NCBI RefSeq assembly: GCF_000014805.1
Contig: NC_008570.1
Coordinates: forward strand, 3,888,501-3,952,500
Source of the DNA: Aeromonas hydrophila subsp. hydrophila ATCC 7966
GTDB taxonomy: Bacteria > Pseudomonadota > Gammaproteobacteria > Enterobacterales > Aeromonadaceae
Reading direction: 5' to 3'
DNA length: 64,000 nucleotides
Shown here: piece after piece, positions 49,167 to 57,987 of the stretch
Numbering within the stretch: position 1 is the stretch's first letter
Layout: every line of letters starts with the position of its first letter
Notes under the pieces: model-generated
What the model saw: only the letters and a program-made list of their open reading frames with translations
Database searches by the model: none
What the model was told of the DNA's origin: nothing
Position numbers and translations under genes: made by a program

Positions 49167-50078
49167 ATGAAAAATATCCCTCTTGTGGTCCGCAAAGCCG
49201 TTCTTCCCGTCGCCGGTCTGGGCACCCGCATGTTGCCAGCCACCAAGGCCATCCCCAAGGAGATGCTGCCCGTCGTCGACAAACCGCTGATCCAGTATGT
49301 AGTGCGCGAAGCCATCGCCGCCGGCATCAAGGAGATCATCCTGGTCACCCACTCGAGCAAGAACTCCATCGAAAACCACTTCGACAAGAGCTTCGAGCTG
49401 GAAGCGACCCTCGAGAAGCGGGTCAAGCGGCAACTGCTGGAAGAGGTGCAACACATCTGCCCGAAAGACGTCACCATCATGCACGTCCGCCAGGGGGAAG
49501 CCAAAGGTCTGGGGCACGCGGTGCTCTGCGCCCGCCCGCTGATCGGCGACAACCCGTTTGCGGTATTGCTGCCGGACGTGCTGATCGACGAGGTGGCCAG
49601 CAATCCCAAGCAGGACAACCTGGCCGAGATGGTGCACATGTTCGAAGAGGATCACATCAGCCAGATCATGGTGGAAGCCGTCCCCGAGAGTGAAGTGGAC
49701 AAATACGGCATCGCCGACATCAAGGGAGAAGCTCTGAGCGAGGGCATGTCTCTGCCGATGCAGGCCATCGTTGAGAAACCCCCCCGTGACGAGGCCCCCT
49801 CCAATCTGGCCGTGGTCGGCCGTTACGTGCTCTCTTCCAACATCTGGCCGCTGCTAGAGAAGACCCCCGCCGGTGCCGGCGACGAGATCCAGCTGACCGA
49901 TGCCATCGCCATGCTGATGGAGCAGGAGCAGGTGAATGCCTACTTCATGAAAGGGCGCAGCCACGACTGCGGTAGCAAGTTCGGTTACATGAAAGCCAAC
50001 GTGGAATATGCAGTGCGCCATCCGGAACTGAACGGCGAATTTATCATTTGGTTGAAACAGTTTGCCAAGCAGCTGTAA
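49167..50078 (+). CDS. galU: UTP--glucose-1-phosphate uridylyltransferase
   Basis: A 303-residue nucleotidyltransferase making UDP-glucose from UTP and glucose-1-phosphate, feeding LPS, capsule, trehalose and osmoglucan synthesis. Diagnostic blocks are [24 protein letters not shown] (residues 12-35), [43 protein letters not shown] and [12 protein letters not shown] 49167 follows GGAA; an in-frame ATG 11 codons upstream lies within the comEA terminator region and is unlikely. Monocistronic with its own terminator. Confidence 0.96.
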   Translation: MKNIPLVVRKAVLPVAGLGTRMLPATKAIPKEMLPVVDKPLIQYVVREAIAAGIKEIILVTHSSKNSIENHFDKSFELEATLEKRVKRQLLEEVQHICPKDVTIMHVRQGEAKGLGHAVLCARPLIGDNPFAVLLPDVLIDEVASNPKQDNLAEMVHMFEEDHISQIMVEAVPESEVDKYGIADIKGEALSEGMSLPMQAIVEKPPRDEAPSNLAVVGRYVLSSNIWPLLEKTPAGAGDEIQLTDAIAMLMEQEQVNAYFMKGRSHDCGSKFGYMKANVEYAVRHPELNGEFIIWLKQFAKQL

Positions 50079-50115
50079 TAGCTGAATATTTAACCTATTA
50101 ATGGAATAAAACACT

Positions 50116-50138
50116 GGGCATCATTCGATGCCCTTTTT
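50116..50138 (+). terminator. Terminator of galU
   Basis: GGGCATC and GATGCCC pair around a 4-base loop, followed by five T residues. Confidence 0.9.
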
Positions 50139-50194
50139 CATTTTATAAACATATATTCAACCATTGATAGATAAAATATCGCTAAATCATAATA

Positions 50195-50223
50195 TTGTAA
50201 TTTAATCACGCTTGTTCTATAAG
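50195..50223 (+). promoter_or_regulatory. Candidate promoter of the POT transporter gene
   Basis: TTGTAA (50195-50200) and TATAAG (50218-50223) are spaced by 17 bp within a strikingly AT-rich stretch (50085-50280) that contrasts with the GC-rich surroundings. The implied leader is about 60 nt. Confidence 0.5.
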
Positions 50224-50291
50224 GATTATGGCTTGTTCCTAGCCCTTGCATAAAATTTCTAAAAAAATATAAGACACAGGTGGAAGTTCCA

Positions 50292-51689
50292 ATGAATAAT
50301 CCGTCCAAAGGGACCTTTTTAGGTCACCCTAAAGGGCTTTTTTTGCTCTTTAGTACCGAACTGTGGGAGAGATTCTCCTATTACGGCATGCGTGCCGTGC
50401 TCGTGCTCTATCTGACTGACATGACTGCCAACGGCGGGATGGGCTGGACTCAGGCCGATGCCCTCAAGCTGTACGGCATCTATACCGGTCTGGTCTACAT
50501 TACCCCGATCATCGGCGGCTGGCTGGCAGATACCTTCCTCGGCCAACGCCGCGCCATTCTGTTTGGTGCCGTGCTGATGGCCGCCGGCCAATTTACCCTG
50601 GCGCTGCCGCACGCCATGTTCCCGGACATGGTCAACACCGTCTTCTATTCGGGTCTCGGCTTGCTGATCGTGGGTAACGGTCTGTTCAAACCGAACATCT
50701 CCACCATGGTGGGTGACCTGTATCAGGAAGGTGACCACCGTCGTGACGGTGCCTTCACCATCTTCTACATGGGTATCAACCTGGGCTCCCTGCTGGCCGG
50801 CGTGATCTGTGGTGCTGCCGCAACAGCCTATGGCTGGCAGGCCGCCTTCGTCAGCGCCGGTATCGGCATGTTGCTCTCCCTGGTGGTACAGGCCACCATG
50901 GCTCAGCGTTTCCTGGGTGACATCGGCCGCGTGCCGGCCGCCCAGCGCGCCGCCGAGCAGCGCTCCAAGGAGCAGAAGGCTCCGCTGACCAAGCAGGAAG
51001 TGGATCGCATCAAGGTCATCCTGGTGCTGGGTCTGTTCACTATCATCTTCTGGGCTGGCTTCGAGCAGGCCGGTGGTCTGATGAACCTGTACGCGCAGGA
51101 GTATACCGACCGCATGATCGGCAGCTTCGAAGTGCCGACCGCCTGGTTCCAGTCCCTGAACCCCTTCTTTATCATCACGCTGGCCCCCATCGTTGCCGCC
51201 ATCTGGATCAAGCTCGGCAAGAAAGAGCCGAACTCCCCGGTGAAGTTCGCCATGGGCCTGCTGTTCCTGGCCGTGGGCTTCCTGTTCATGATCGGTGCCG
51301 TGCTGGAGCAAGGTGGTGATCAGGCCGTCAAGACCTCCATGTTCTGGCTGGTCGGTGCCTACCTGTTCCACACCCTGGGCGAGCTCTGCCTCTCCCCGAT
51401 CGGCCTCTCCATGGTGACCAAGCTGGCTCCGCTGCGCCTGGCCTCCCTGATGATGGGTGCCTGGTTCGGCTTCGTGGCCCTGGCCAACTACGCCGCCGGT
51501 TTCATCGGCTCCTTCGTGGGCGAGTCCGGTGCCATGGCCATCTTCGGTGGCATCGCCCTGGCCGCCGTGATCAGCGCGCTGATCCTGCTGACCATGGCCA
51601 ATCGCCTGGTCTACTGGATGCACGGTGCAGAAGGTCCGGCCAAAGAGCCGCAGGAACACGACAAGAAGCTGCAATCTGCCGCCGTCTAA
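50292..51689 (+). CDS. Proton-coupled oligopeptide transporter (POT/PTR family, Dtp-like)
   Basis: A 465-residue major-facilitator protein with 12-14 predicted transmembrane helices. The POT signature ExxERFSYYG is complete (Glu23, Glu26, Arg27), followed by the PTR2 motifs GGWLADTFLGQRRAILFGA and FTIFYMGINLGSLLAG. It imports di- and tripeptides with protons, a logical partner for an organism rich in peptidases. The start is ATG 50292 after GGAAG. A GTG four codons upstream is possible but would put the ribosome site inside the gene. Which Dtp subtype it is cannot be settled by eye. Confidence 0.93.
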   Translation: MNNPSKGTFLGHPKGLFLLFSTELWERFSYYGMRAVLVLYLTDMTANGGMGWTQADALKLYGIYTGLVYITPIIGGWLADTFLGQRRAILFGAVLMAAGQFTLALPHAMFPDMVNTVFYSGLGLLIVGNGLFKPNISTMVGDLYQEGDHRRDGAFTIFYMGINLGSLLAGVICGAAATAYGWQAAFVSAGIGMLLSLVVQATMAQRFLGDIGRVPAAQRAAEQRSKEQKAPLTKQEVDRIKVILVLGLFTIIFWAGFEQAGGLMNLYAQEYTDRMIGSFEVPTAWFQSLNPFFIITLAPIVAAIWIKLGKKEPNSPVKFAMGLLFLAVGFLFMIGAVLEQGGDQAVKTSMFWLVGAYLFHTLGELCLSPIGLSMVTKLAPLRLASLMMGAWFGFVALANYAAGFIGSFVGESGAMAIFGGIALAAVISALILLTMANRLVYWMHGAEGPAKEPQEHDKKLQSAAV

Positions 51690-51710
51690 GCGGTCCGGAT
51701 TGTCTAGCAA

Positions 51711-51740
51711 CAAAGAGGGCGCCCATGGGCGCCCTCTTTG
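51711..51740. terminator. Palindromic hairpin between POT and rssB genes
   Basis: A perfect inverted repeat with arms 51711-51724 and 51727-51740 (CAAAGAGGGCGCCC type) lies between convergent genes. U-tracts are short on both strands. Confidence 0.75.
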
Positions 51741-51762
51741 TATGTGGCCGTCTGACACGGCC

Positions 51763-52734
51763 TCAATGATGTCGAACCTGCACATGCAGGGCACTGCCGC
51801 TGTCACTGCGAAACTGCAGATCAAAGGGTTCATGCCAGCTGCGCCTGTGCAAGGCGTAGTGGCTGGTACGCAGCAGGCCGAGTGGCAGGCCGCCGGAGCG
51901 CACCAGCCAGTGGGGCGAAGTCAGCCCGGCATTGGCAAACACCAGCCCGTCCTCCTGATCAAACAACAGGGCGGCCATGGCGAAGGAGTGGCGCAGACCG
52001 GATTCGACCAGCTGCAGATTGAGGTAATCAAGCAAGCGGTGGGGCTGGGTCAGCAGCAGACTCTCGCCACGCTGAAACTGGCGATACGGGGCGTTCATCA
52101 GGGAACGCACCAGGGCGCCGCAGAAGGCGGCATCCACCCCGAGGATCGGCAGCTCCATTACCAGCACCAGCAGCTTGTCATCCACCTTGAAAGTATCGGG
52201 GATGAACAGATTGCCCATCCCTTCAAAGGTGACCTGCCAGGGCCCCCACTCCTGCAAGCCCGGCGGCTTCAACCAGGCCAGCAGCCGGGTCGCCGCCTGG
52301 TCGTGTTCGCGAAAGAAGTCGATGTGCTCCATCAACTCCAGCTGTTGCCCATAACCGTGGTTAGTGCTAAGGCACTGCTCTATGCTGCGACGCACCTGAC
52401 CGAAGTCAGAGATGGGCTTGAGCAGGAAATCGCGGGCGCCGGCACGCAGCGCTCGCTCGACCGCCTCCATCTTGCTCTGGGCCGAGATGACGATGACAGG
52501 AATATGAGGGTAGCGGGCCGTGAGGCAGGCGATCACCTCATGCCCATCCATGTTGGGCATGTTCAAATCACATAACACCACATCGGGATGATAGAGAGCG
52601 GCGGCAGAGAGACCTTCAATGCCGTCTTCTGCCTGGAAAACGCAGGCACCATCGTGAGCGAGATAATTGACCAGCGAATGGCGAAAAACCGCTTCGTCCT
52701 CCACCACCAGGATCCGTAGTCCGGCTTTTGACAT
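51763..52734 (-). CDS. rssB: RssB-like response regulator (receiver plus PP2C-like effector domain)
   Basis: A 323-residue protein with a receiver domain (residues 7-125: acidic pair in VVEDE, phospho-acceptor Asp56 in LCDLNMPNMDG, VISAQ, LLKP) joined by a helix to a degenerate PP2C-like domain (~165-320). The order and the C-terminal sequence (LVFANAGLTSPHWL ... GGLPLGLL) resemble E. coli RssB, the adaptor that delivers the stationary-phase sigma factor RpoS to ClpXP. A different target is possible, as similarity by eye is moderate. ATG 52734 starts just before the first receiver strand; the frame is open 24 codons further upstream. Confidence 0.75.
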   Translation of the reverse strand: MSKAGLRILVVEDEAVFRHSLVNYLAHDGACVFQAEDGIEGLSAAALYHPDVVLCDLNMPNMDGHEVIACLTARYPHIPVIVISAQSKMEAVERALRAGARDFLLKPISDFGQVRRSIEQCLSTNHGYGQQLELMEHIDFFREHDQAATRLLAWLKPPGLQEWGPWQVTFEGMGNLFIPDTFKVDDKLLVLVMELPILGVDAAFCGALVRSLMNAPYRQFQRGESLLLTQPHRLLDYLNLQLVESGLRHSFAMAALLFDQEDGLVFANAGLTSPHWLVRSGGLPLGLLRTSHYALHRRSWHEPFDLQFRSDSGSALHVQVRHH

Positions 52735-53062
52735 CTTGATAAAGCTCTTATTAGTCAACCAGTTATTTAGCCTCAAGCCTAGACCATAACCGACTGCATT
52801 GACCAATCAGATGATTGAATAATCGCCGAAAAATCCATGCCCGGTAGCTATTCTGGCGGCCAACTGCTTGAAATAAAGCAGCTAACGATGCTCATCGAAA
52901 CTCAGCTTTTTCTCCTCTTTGCAGCTTGGTTGACAAAAAAACAGCGTCATACGAAAACAAGTAACCCCGATTGCGGGCGAACCGACCACCCGCCGGCGGT
53001 GCCGGGCATGCCATCAATTGTATGAGGCTGCGCCATGGGGGATAATACCGCCACGTCCGTCA
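52735..53062. other. Divergent intergenic region between rssB and dnaT-like gene
   Basis: There is no convincing gene in these 328 bp. A perfect TTGACA lies at 52930-52935, but no good -10 element follows at normal spacing. The left half is AT-rich and presumably holds the rssB promoter. Confidence 0.4.
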
Positions 53063-53752
53063 ATGAAGCATGCCATGAACCCTGCCGAATACAGCGCCCT
53101 CGCCCATCCCAGATTGTCCCACCCGGCCCGCAGCCTCTATACCCTGCAGTTGCGCCGGCTGGTGCTGGAAAATCAGCTGGCCAGGCTCAACTACCCCGAA
53201 CTCGGCCGGGCGCTGGCGGTGGTCGACCCGGGCGATCCCAGCGGCTTTTCCTTTCAGGTCAATGCCCGCCAGCTGACCGAGCTGTTCGATGAGCTGATGG
53301 AGGCGGGTTTGCTGCAAGTCGAGGCGCAAACCGACAGTGAGCACTACCATCAGTGCCCGTTCCAGCTGCCGCTGCTGACCCAGCGGGTGCGCAGCCCGCT
53401 GTCGGAGCGCCCATTCCAGATGCACCTGCAATGGCGCCCGGATGCAGAGCTGCCAGCCCTCGCCCGCCTGTGCGGGGTGATCGATGCCAGCTACAACGAA
53501 GAGGATCTCGGCGAGTTCATCGCCTACTGGCTGGGGCGACCCGAGGTGTTCGACTCCCAGCACCAGTGGATGCTCAAGTTCATCCGCGCCCTCAAGACCC
53601 GCCGCTATACCCGCCGCAAGCCGATGGAGGTGCAGGGCTACCAGCAGGTGACCCCGGCACAGGTCGAGGCGGGCCCAAGCAAGCGGGCCCAGGAGATGAT
53701 CGAAGAGGCCAGGCGGCTGGCCGGCCAACCGCAGGAGCCGGATAATGATTGA
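53063..53752 (+). CDS. DnaT-like primosomal / ssDNA-binding domain protein
   Basis: About 229 residues. The C-terminal part (about 130-195: LQWRPDAELPALARLCGVIDASYNEEDLGEFIAYWLGRPEVFDSQHQWMLKFIRALKTRRY by position) has the spacing and key residues of the DnaT ssDNA-binding domain: W-x-PD, L-x-x-L-x-G, EF-x-x-YW, and Q-x-x-W then a basic tail. The N-terminal part is winged-helix-like (LSHPARSLYTLQLRR ... FSFQVNARQLTELFDELMEAGLL). It is followed 69 bp downstream by a DnaC-like ATPase, the same pairing as dnaT-dnaC of E. coli, so a role in replication restart or helicase loading is likely. The start is uncertain: ATG 53063 or 53075, with only a weak GAAG site. Confidence 0.72.
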   Translation: MKHAMNPAEYSALAHPRLSHPARSLYTLQLRRLVLENQLARLNYPELGRALAVVDPGDPSGFSFQVNARQLTELFDELMEAGLLQVEAQTDSEHYHQCPFQLPLLTQRVRSPLSERPFQMHLQWRPDAELPALARLCGVIDASYNEEDLGEFIAYWLGRPEVFDSQHQWMLKFIRALKTRRYTRRKPMEVQGYQQVTPAQVEAGPSKRAQEMIEEARRLAGQPQEPDND

Positions 53753-53821
53753 TAGCAGGCACCGCCAGCAGGCAAAATCAGAGACCTGTCCCCACCCCAG
53801 ACCGAGCAGAAGGAGCATTCC

Positions 53822-54676
53822 ATGACTGACCCGCACGATCCCCTGCGCCAGGAGCTGGAAGAGATCGAAGCCAAGCGCCAGAAGATCGCCAAGGCCAAGC
53901 AGGATCATCGCGTTCACGACCCGGAATTGAGCCGCCACGTAGGAGGCCTGCTGGAGCGCATTCGTCGCCTTCAGCAAGAGACCGGCGGCAGCCAGTACGA
54001 CTACGAGACCCTGCGCAAGGAGTACGACGCCAAGGCCAATGCCGAGGTGCGCGAGCTGCAGAAGGCGGCGCGCCAGGAGCGGATCCAGAAGCTGATCGCC
54101 CAGGCTGACCTCAACCCCGACTGGGTGTTTGAACGGATGGATGCCGGCGATCCGGCGCTGCAATATCCCATTGAGACCGCCCGCTACTTCATCAGCGGTT
54201 TCGAGCACTGGGAGAAAAGCGGTGGTGGCTGCATGCTGATCTACGGTGACTACGGCACCGGCAAGTCGACCCTGGCGGGCGCCGTGGCGCACGAGTTGAT
54301 CGCACGCCACCAGAAGTCGGTGATCTTCCAGCAGTGGGCCTCCATCGTGGACAGGTTGTTCTTCAACGTGATCCAGGATCAGGAAGAGCGCAACCAGTAC
54401 CGGCGTGCCCTGGAAGAGGTGGATCTGCTGATCATCGACGAGGTCTCGGCCAACCGCGCCAAGATGGCGGAGAGCCAGTCCAGCTTCCTCGGCCACCTGC
54501 TGCGCCGCCGTCGCAACCTGTCGAAAAGCGTCATCCTCATCACCAACCACAATCCCCAGAGCCTGCATCAGGCAATAGGTGATTTCGCTTTTGAAGCGAT
54601 CAAGGCGTTCAATCCAGTGGATATCCACCTGAGCGGCCCCAGCCGTCGCCCCCATATCGGCCACTACAACGGCTGA
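53822..54676 (+). CDS. DnaC-like helicase loader ATPase (AAA+)
   Basis: A 284-residue protein: a charged coiled-coil N terminus (residues 8-95), a DnaC/IstB-type linker, then an AAA+ core with Walker A GDYGTGKST (142-150), Walker B LLIIDE (Asp206-Glu207) and sensor-1-like ILITNHN. It is longer than E. coli DnaC (245), and the usual box-VII arginine region is replaced by IGDFAFEAIKAFN, so it is a divergent member. In this family the protein loads the DnaB helicase at forks or restart sites. ATG 53822 follows AAGGAGC, a strong ribosome site. The likely partner is the DnaT-like gene upstream. Confidence 0.8.
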   Translation: MTDPHDPLRQELEEIEAKRQKIAKAKQDHRVHDPELSRHVGGLLERIRRLQQETGGSQYDYETLRKEYDAKANAEVRELQKAARQERIQKLIAQADLNPDWVFERMDAGDPALQYPIETARYFISGFEHWEKSGGGCMLIYGDYGTGKSTLAGAVAHELIARHQKSVIFQQWASIVDRLFFNVIQDQEERNQYRRALEEVDLLIIDEVSANRAKMAESQSSFLGHLLRRRRNLSKSVILITNHNPQSLHQAIGDFAFEAIKAFNPVDIHLSGPSRRPHIGHYNG

Positions 54677-54804
54677 TCCCCGTGCGAGTCAGGCTCCGCC
54701 CCTGACTCGCCGCTTCCCTCTTTTCCAGACAAATAAAAACAACTCTCATTTACAGCCTCCCCACAACCCTCTAGGCTAGCCCTTTCGTCAAAGGGAACAG
54801 CAGC

Positions 54805-55440
54805 ATGCCAACCACACTCATCTTCGGAGCCAGCCGCGGGCTGGGCCGCGCCTTCACCGAACAAGCCCTGCAGCAGGGCCAGCGGGTCATCGCCCTGATC
54901 CGCAGTCCCGAGGTGGTCACCGAGCTGCGCGCTCTGGGAGTCGAGGTCGTCAACGGTGATGCCCTCGACCCGCAGGCGGTCACGGCGGCCTGCCAGCTGG
55001 CCGGTGACGAGGCGCAGGTCATCTCCACCCTCGGCAGTTTTCGCCAGGCAGAGCCTGTCGACTATCTGGGCAATCGTCAGGTGATCGATCAGATGGAGCT
55101 GGCCGGGCTCAAGCGCCTGCTGCTGGTGACCTCCCTCGGTTGCGGCGACGGCTGGCAATATCTGCCGCAGCGGGCGCGGGCTGCCTTCGGTCACGAGGTC
55201 AGATTGAAGACTCTGGCGGAGAGCTGGCTGCAGACCAGCGCGCTCGAGTGGACCATACTGCGTCCGGCAGGTTTGCAGGATGGCGAGGCCACCGGTCAGG
55301 CCGTGCTGAGCCAGGGCGAGGAGGTACACGGCCTGGTGTGTCGTGCCGACGTCGCCGCCTGCGGACTGCGTCTGCTGAGTGACAAGACGGCACACAGCCA
55401 GATCTACGCCATCGGCGATCCCGAGCTCCAGCGCGGCTAA
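54805..55440 (+). CDS. NAD(P)-binding Rossmann-fold protein (atypical SDR, NmrA/BLVRB-like)
   Basis: A 211-residue protein beginning with a dinucleotide-binding motif, MPTTLIFGASRGLGRAF (GxSxGxG type), an Arg after strand 2 (ALIRSPE) suggesting NADP preference, and VNGDALDP after strand 3. The mid-region LLLVTSLGCGDG and EWTILRPAGL match atypical short-chain dehydrogenases that often lack catalytic activity or reduce flavins/quinones. Substrate unknown. It is monocistronic, ended by a strong terminator shared with the convergent export operon. Confidence 0.82.
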   Translation: MPTTLIFGASRGLGRAFTEQALQQGQRVIALIRSPEVVTELRALGVEVVNGDALDPQAVTAACQLAGDEAQVISTLGSFRQAEPVDYLGNRQVIDQMELAGLKRLLLVTSLGCGDGWQYLPQRARAAFGHEVRLKTLAESWLQTSALEWTILRPAGLQDGEATGQAVLSQGEEVHGLVCRADVAACGLRLLSDKTAHSQIYAIGDPELQRG

Positions 55441-55473
55441 ACCAGTACCAGCTTCACTGAGTCCAGCGCATAC

Positions 55474-55505
55474 AAAAACGGTCAGCCCAAGGGCTGACCG
55501 TTTTT
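55474..55505. terminator. Bidirectional terminator
   Basis: AAAAACGGTCAGCCC pairs with GGGCTGACCGTTTTT, with A and T tracts on both sides. It ends the NAD(P)-binding gene and the opposing export operon. Confidence 0.92.
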
Positions 55506-55550
55506 CGCTTTACCGCGCACGCCTTCTCGCGCGCGCTTGCGCCATCCCGC

Positions 55551-56747
55551 TTAACCGGCGGTCGTTTCACTCTGCAAGGCAGGCTGGCTGGCAACCGGCA
55601 ACGAGTGCTGCCGCCAGCGCAACAGCATGCAGGCCAGCCCCCCGTAGAGCAGCGCCAGCCCCCACAGCTGCCACCAGTAGTGGGAGACCTGAGCAAACTC
55701 GGCCCCCATCTGGTTGAGCCGCAAAAAGCCTTCGATGGCCGGGGTGCTCGGCACCCACTGCGCCAGCCAGTTGAGCGGGGTCGGGATCAGCTCCAGCGGC
55801 CAGATGAAGCCGGCCAGAAAGACCAGCGGCAGCGAGGAGACAAGCACCACCTGGGTCGGCAGATCCCGGCGGGTAAACAGTGCCCCCAGCACCACTCCCA
55901 GCCAGGTGGTGGCCAGCAGGAACGGCAGGGTGAACAGCCAGAGTGCGGCCGGCTCGGCGGTGCGCACTATGTTGTAGTGATCAAAACAGAAGCCGAAGAA
56001 ATAGCTCACCGGCAGCACGAACAGCCCTCCCACCACCAGGGAGCGGGCCAGCAGCAGTGGCAGGATAGGGGCATTCTGCCAGTAGCCCGCCTCGCCGCGC
56101 TGGCTGCGCTGGTTCTGGGTCGCCCCCAGGATGCCGGTGCCCATCAGCAGCACCTGGTGCAGGATCAGCACGAACACCGCCGGCACCACGTAGTTCACAT
56201 AGCCCATGGTGGGGTTGAACACCGGCAGCACGTTGAGCGCCACCGCATTCCAGCCCATGGCGGCCTGCGGCAGGGCCTCACCGTGGCTCAACAATCTGGC
56301 GACCTTCACCTGAGCGGCCAGGGTGCCGCCCGCCTGGGCCAGCCCCTCGGCAATGGTGCCGTAAACCAGGAAGTAGGAGGCATCGCCGGCATAGCCCAGG
56401 GTGACGCTCTTGCCCTGCATCAGATCCCGATAGAAGTGGCGGGGGATGTGCAAAATGCCGCTGCCCTCCCCCGCCAGCAGCAACGCACGAGCCTCATCCA
56501 GGCTGCCCGCCCGCGCCACCAGTTTTACCTGTGGCGTGGCATCGGCCATGAACTCCAGCTGGCGCGACAGCTGACTGCCATCCTCGTTGACCACCACCAC
56601 CGCCTCTTCCCGCGGCAGCTGGTGCAGATAGGGCTGCGGATAGAGGAAGGAGTAGAAGAAGACGCCGCCGAACAGGGTGAGCATGATGGCCCTGTCCGCC
56701 AGCAGGGTGCGCAGCTCGAGGCGCAGCAGATCCCAGAAACCTAGCAT
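55551..56747 (-). CDS. ABC-2 type membrane protein, second permease of the export operon
   Basis: A 398-residue YhhJ/ABC2_membrane_3-type permease: one N-terminal helix (LTLFGGVFFYSFLYPQPY), a large periplasmic domain (about 45-175), and five to six C-terminal helices with NYVVPAVFVLILHQVLLMGTG and FIWPLELIPTPLNWLAQWVPSTPAIEGFLRLNQMG, the family's conserved LPP/TP region. ATG 56747 follows AGGAG; the frame is open into the upstream gene but begins there with low-complexity Cys/Trp sequence. It is the last gene of a TolC-HlyD-ABC2-ABC2 operon. It lies about 100 bp after the preceding permease gene. Confidence 0.87.
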   Translation of the reverse strand: MLGFWDLLRLELRTLLADRAIMLTLFGGVFFYSFLYPQPYLHQLPREEAVVVVNEDGSQLSRQLEFMADATPQVKLVARAGSLDEARALLLAGEGSGILHIPRHFYRDLMQGKSVTLGYAGDASYFLVYGTIAEGLAQAGGTLAAQVKVARLLSHGEALPQAAMGWNAVALNVLPVFNPTMGYVNYVVPAVFVLILHQVLLMGTGILGATQNQRSQRGEAGYWQNAPILPLLLARSLVVGGLFVLPVSYFFGFCFDHYNIVRTAEPAALWLFTLPFLLATTWLGVVLGALFTRRDLPTQVVLVSSLPLVFLAGFIWPLELIPTPLNWLAQWVPSTPAIEGFLRLNQMGAEFAQVSHYWWQLWGLALLYGGLACMLLRWRQHSLPVASQPALQSETTAG

Positions 56748-56850
56748 GTCATTGGCTCCTTCCACCGCCAGGAGGCAGCGATTTGTGGCGCCAGCAAGAG
56801 GCACAAAGCAATCGGCCACCACTCGAGGCGTGGCAAATTCCAACATCCCA

Positions 56851-57987
56851 TCATGGCTTGGGCTCCTCATTAACGGGGGCCTCGCTCGCCTGAGCCTGAT
56901 AGCGGCGAACCACCAACAGCAGGGGCAGCAGAAACAGCAGCAGGGCACCAAATTGCGGCAGGGCCGCCGCCAGCGGTTGGCCGTAGTTGGTCTGGCCTAT
57001 CTGCAGCTCGACATAGTGGGAGATGGGCAGCAGGCTGCGCCAGAACTGGGCGAAATCCCCCATGGCGCTGACCGGAAAGGTAACCCCCATGAAGGCAAAG
57101 CCCGGCGCCGTGTAGGCACCGGCCAGCGACAGGGCGCGGGCCGGATCCCGGATAATGCCGTAGAAGAAGGCCCCCATGCTGACGCAGGCGGCTGACGCCA
57201 GCCCCAGCCCTGCCGTCAGCACCAGCCAGCTGCCCTGCATCGGGTAACCAAACCCCTTGAACAGCAGCAGACTCCAGCCCAGCCCCCAACCCCAGCCAAT
57301 TAACACGTGGGGCAGCAGGGTGCGCCAGAGACCGAACCAGACCCCTTTGGTGGTCCAGTCCAGCCCCAGCCGATCGGTACGGGCCAGCGCATTGATGCCG
57401 TAGAGCACCACCAGGATCTGCCACACCGCCGGCAACAGGGCACTCAGCAAAAACTGGGCATAGCTGGAGTTGATGTTGTAGAGCGCCGTCACCTGGCTGG
57501 CGATGGGCACCGCCTGCCCCAGCGCACCGGGCAGCGCCTTGCCGCCCGCCATGGCCGAGAGCACGCCCACCTGACCGTTGAGCGTCCCGACCACCTGGGC
57601 CAGCGCCGAGTTGACCAGCTTGGCGATCAGGATGAACTGGCCATTGTTGAACACGGTGACCTGCGGCTGGGTGCCTTGCCGGGCATCCCGCTCCAGGTGG
57701 TTCGGCAACACGACCAGGGCGTAGACATCGCCCCCTCGCAGCGCCCTGGCCCCTGCCTCGATGGAATCAAACTGCTGGGCGACCTTGAGTCCGGCTGAGG
57801 CATCCAGCGAGAAGGCCAGCTCGCGTGACAACAGGCTCTGATCCAGATCCACCAGACCTATCTTGAGATCCCGCGCCAGCCCTGCCGAGAAGACCCAGCA
57901 GAGGATCCCTATCAGCAACAGGGGTAGCCAGCTTGCCAGTGCCCGGCCGAACGGATCCTGCCACAGCAACCGCCATTCACGTCCCAT
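56851..57987 (-). CDS. ABC-2 type membrane protein, first permease of the export operon
   Basis: A 378-residue permease of the same family as its downstream neighbour: an N-terminal helix (WLPLLLIGILCWVFSAGLA), a periplasmic domain with GLVDLDQSLLSREL and GGDVYALVVLPNHLERD, then C-terminal helices including GAYTAPGFAFMGVTFPVSAMGDFAQFWRSLLPISHYVELQIGQ. The two probably form a heterodimeric channel. Its ATG overlaps the HlyD stop codon as TGATG, indicating translational coupling. Confidence 0.9.
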   Translation of the reverse strand: MGREWRLLWQDPFGRALASWLPLLLIGILCWVFSAGLARDLKIGLVDLDQSLLSRELAFSLDASAGLKVAQQFDSIEAGARALRGGDVYALVVLPNHLERDARQGTQPQVTVFNNGQFILIAKLVNSALAQVVGTLNGQVGVLSAMAGGKALPGALGQAVPIASQVTALYNINSSYAQFLLSALLPAVWQILVVLYGINALARTDRLGLDWTTKGVWFGLWRTLLPHVLIGWGWGLGWSLLLFKGFGYPMQGSWLVLTAGLGLASAACVSMGAFFYGIIRDPARALSLAGAYTAPGFAFMGVTFPVSAMGDFAQFWRSLLPISHYVELQIGQTNYGQPLAAALPQFGALLLFLLPLLLVVRRYQAQASEAPVNEEPKP

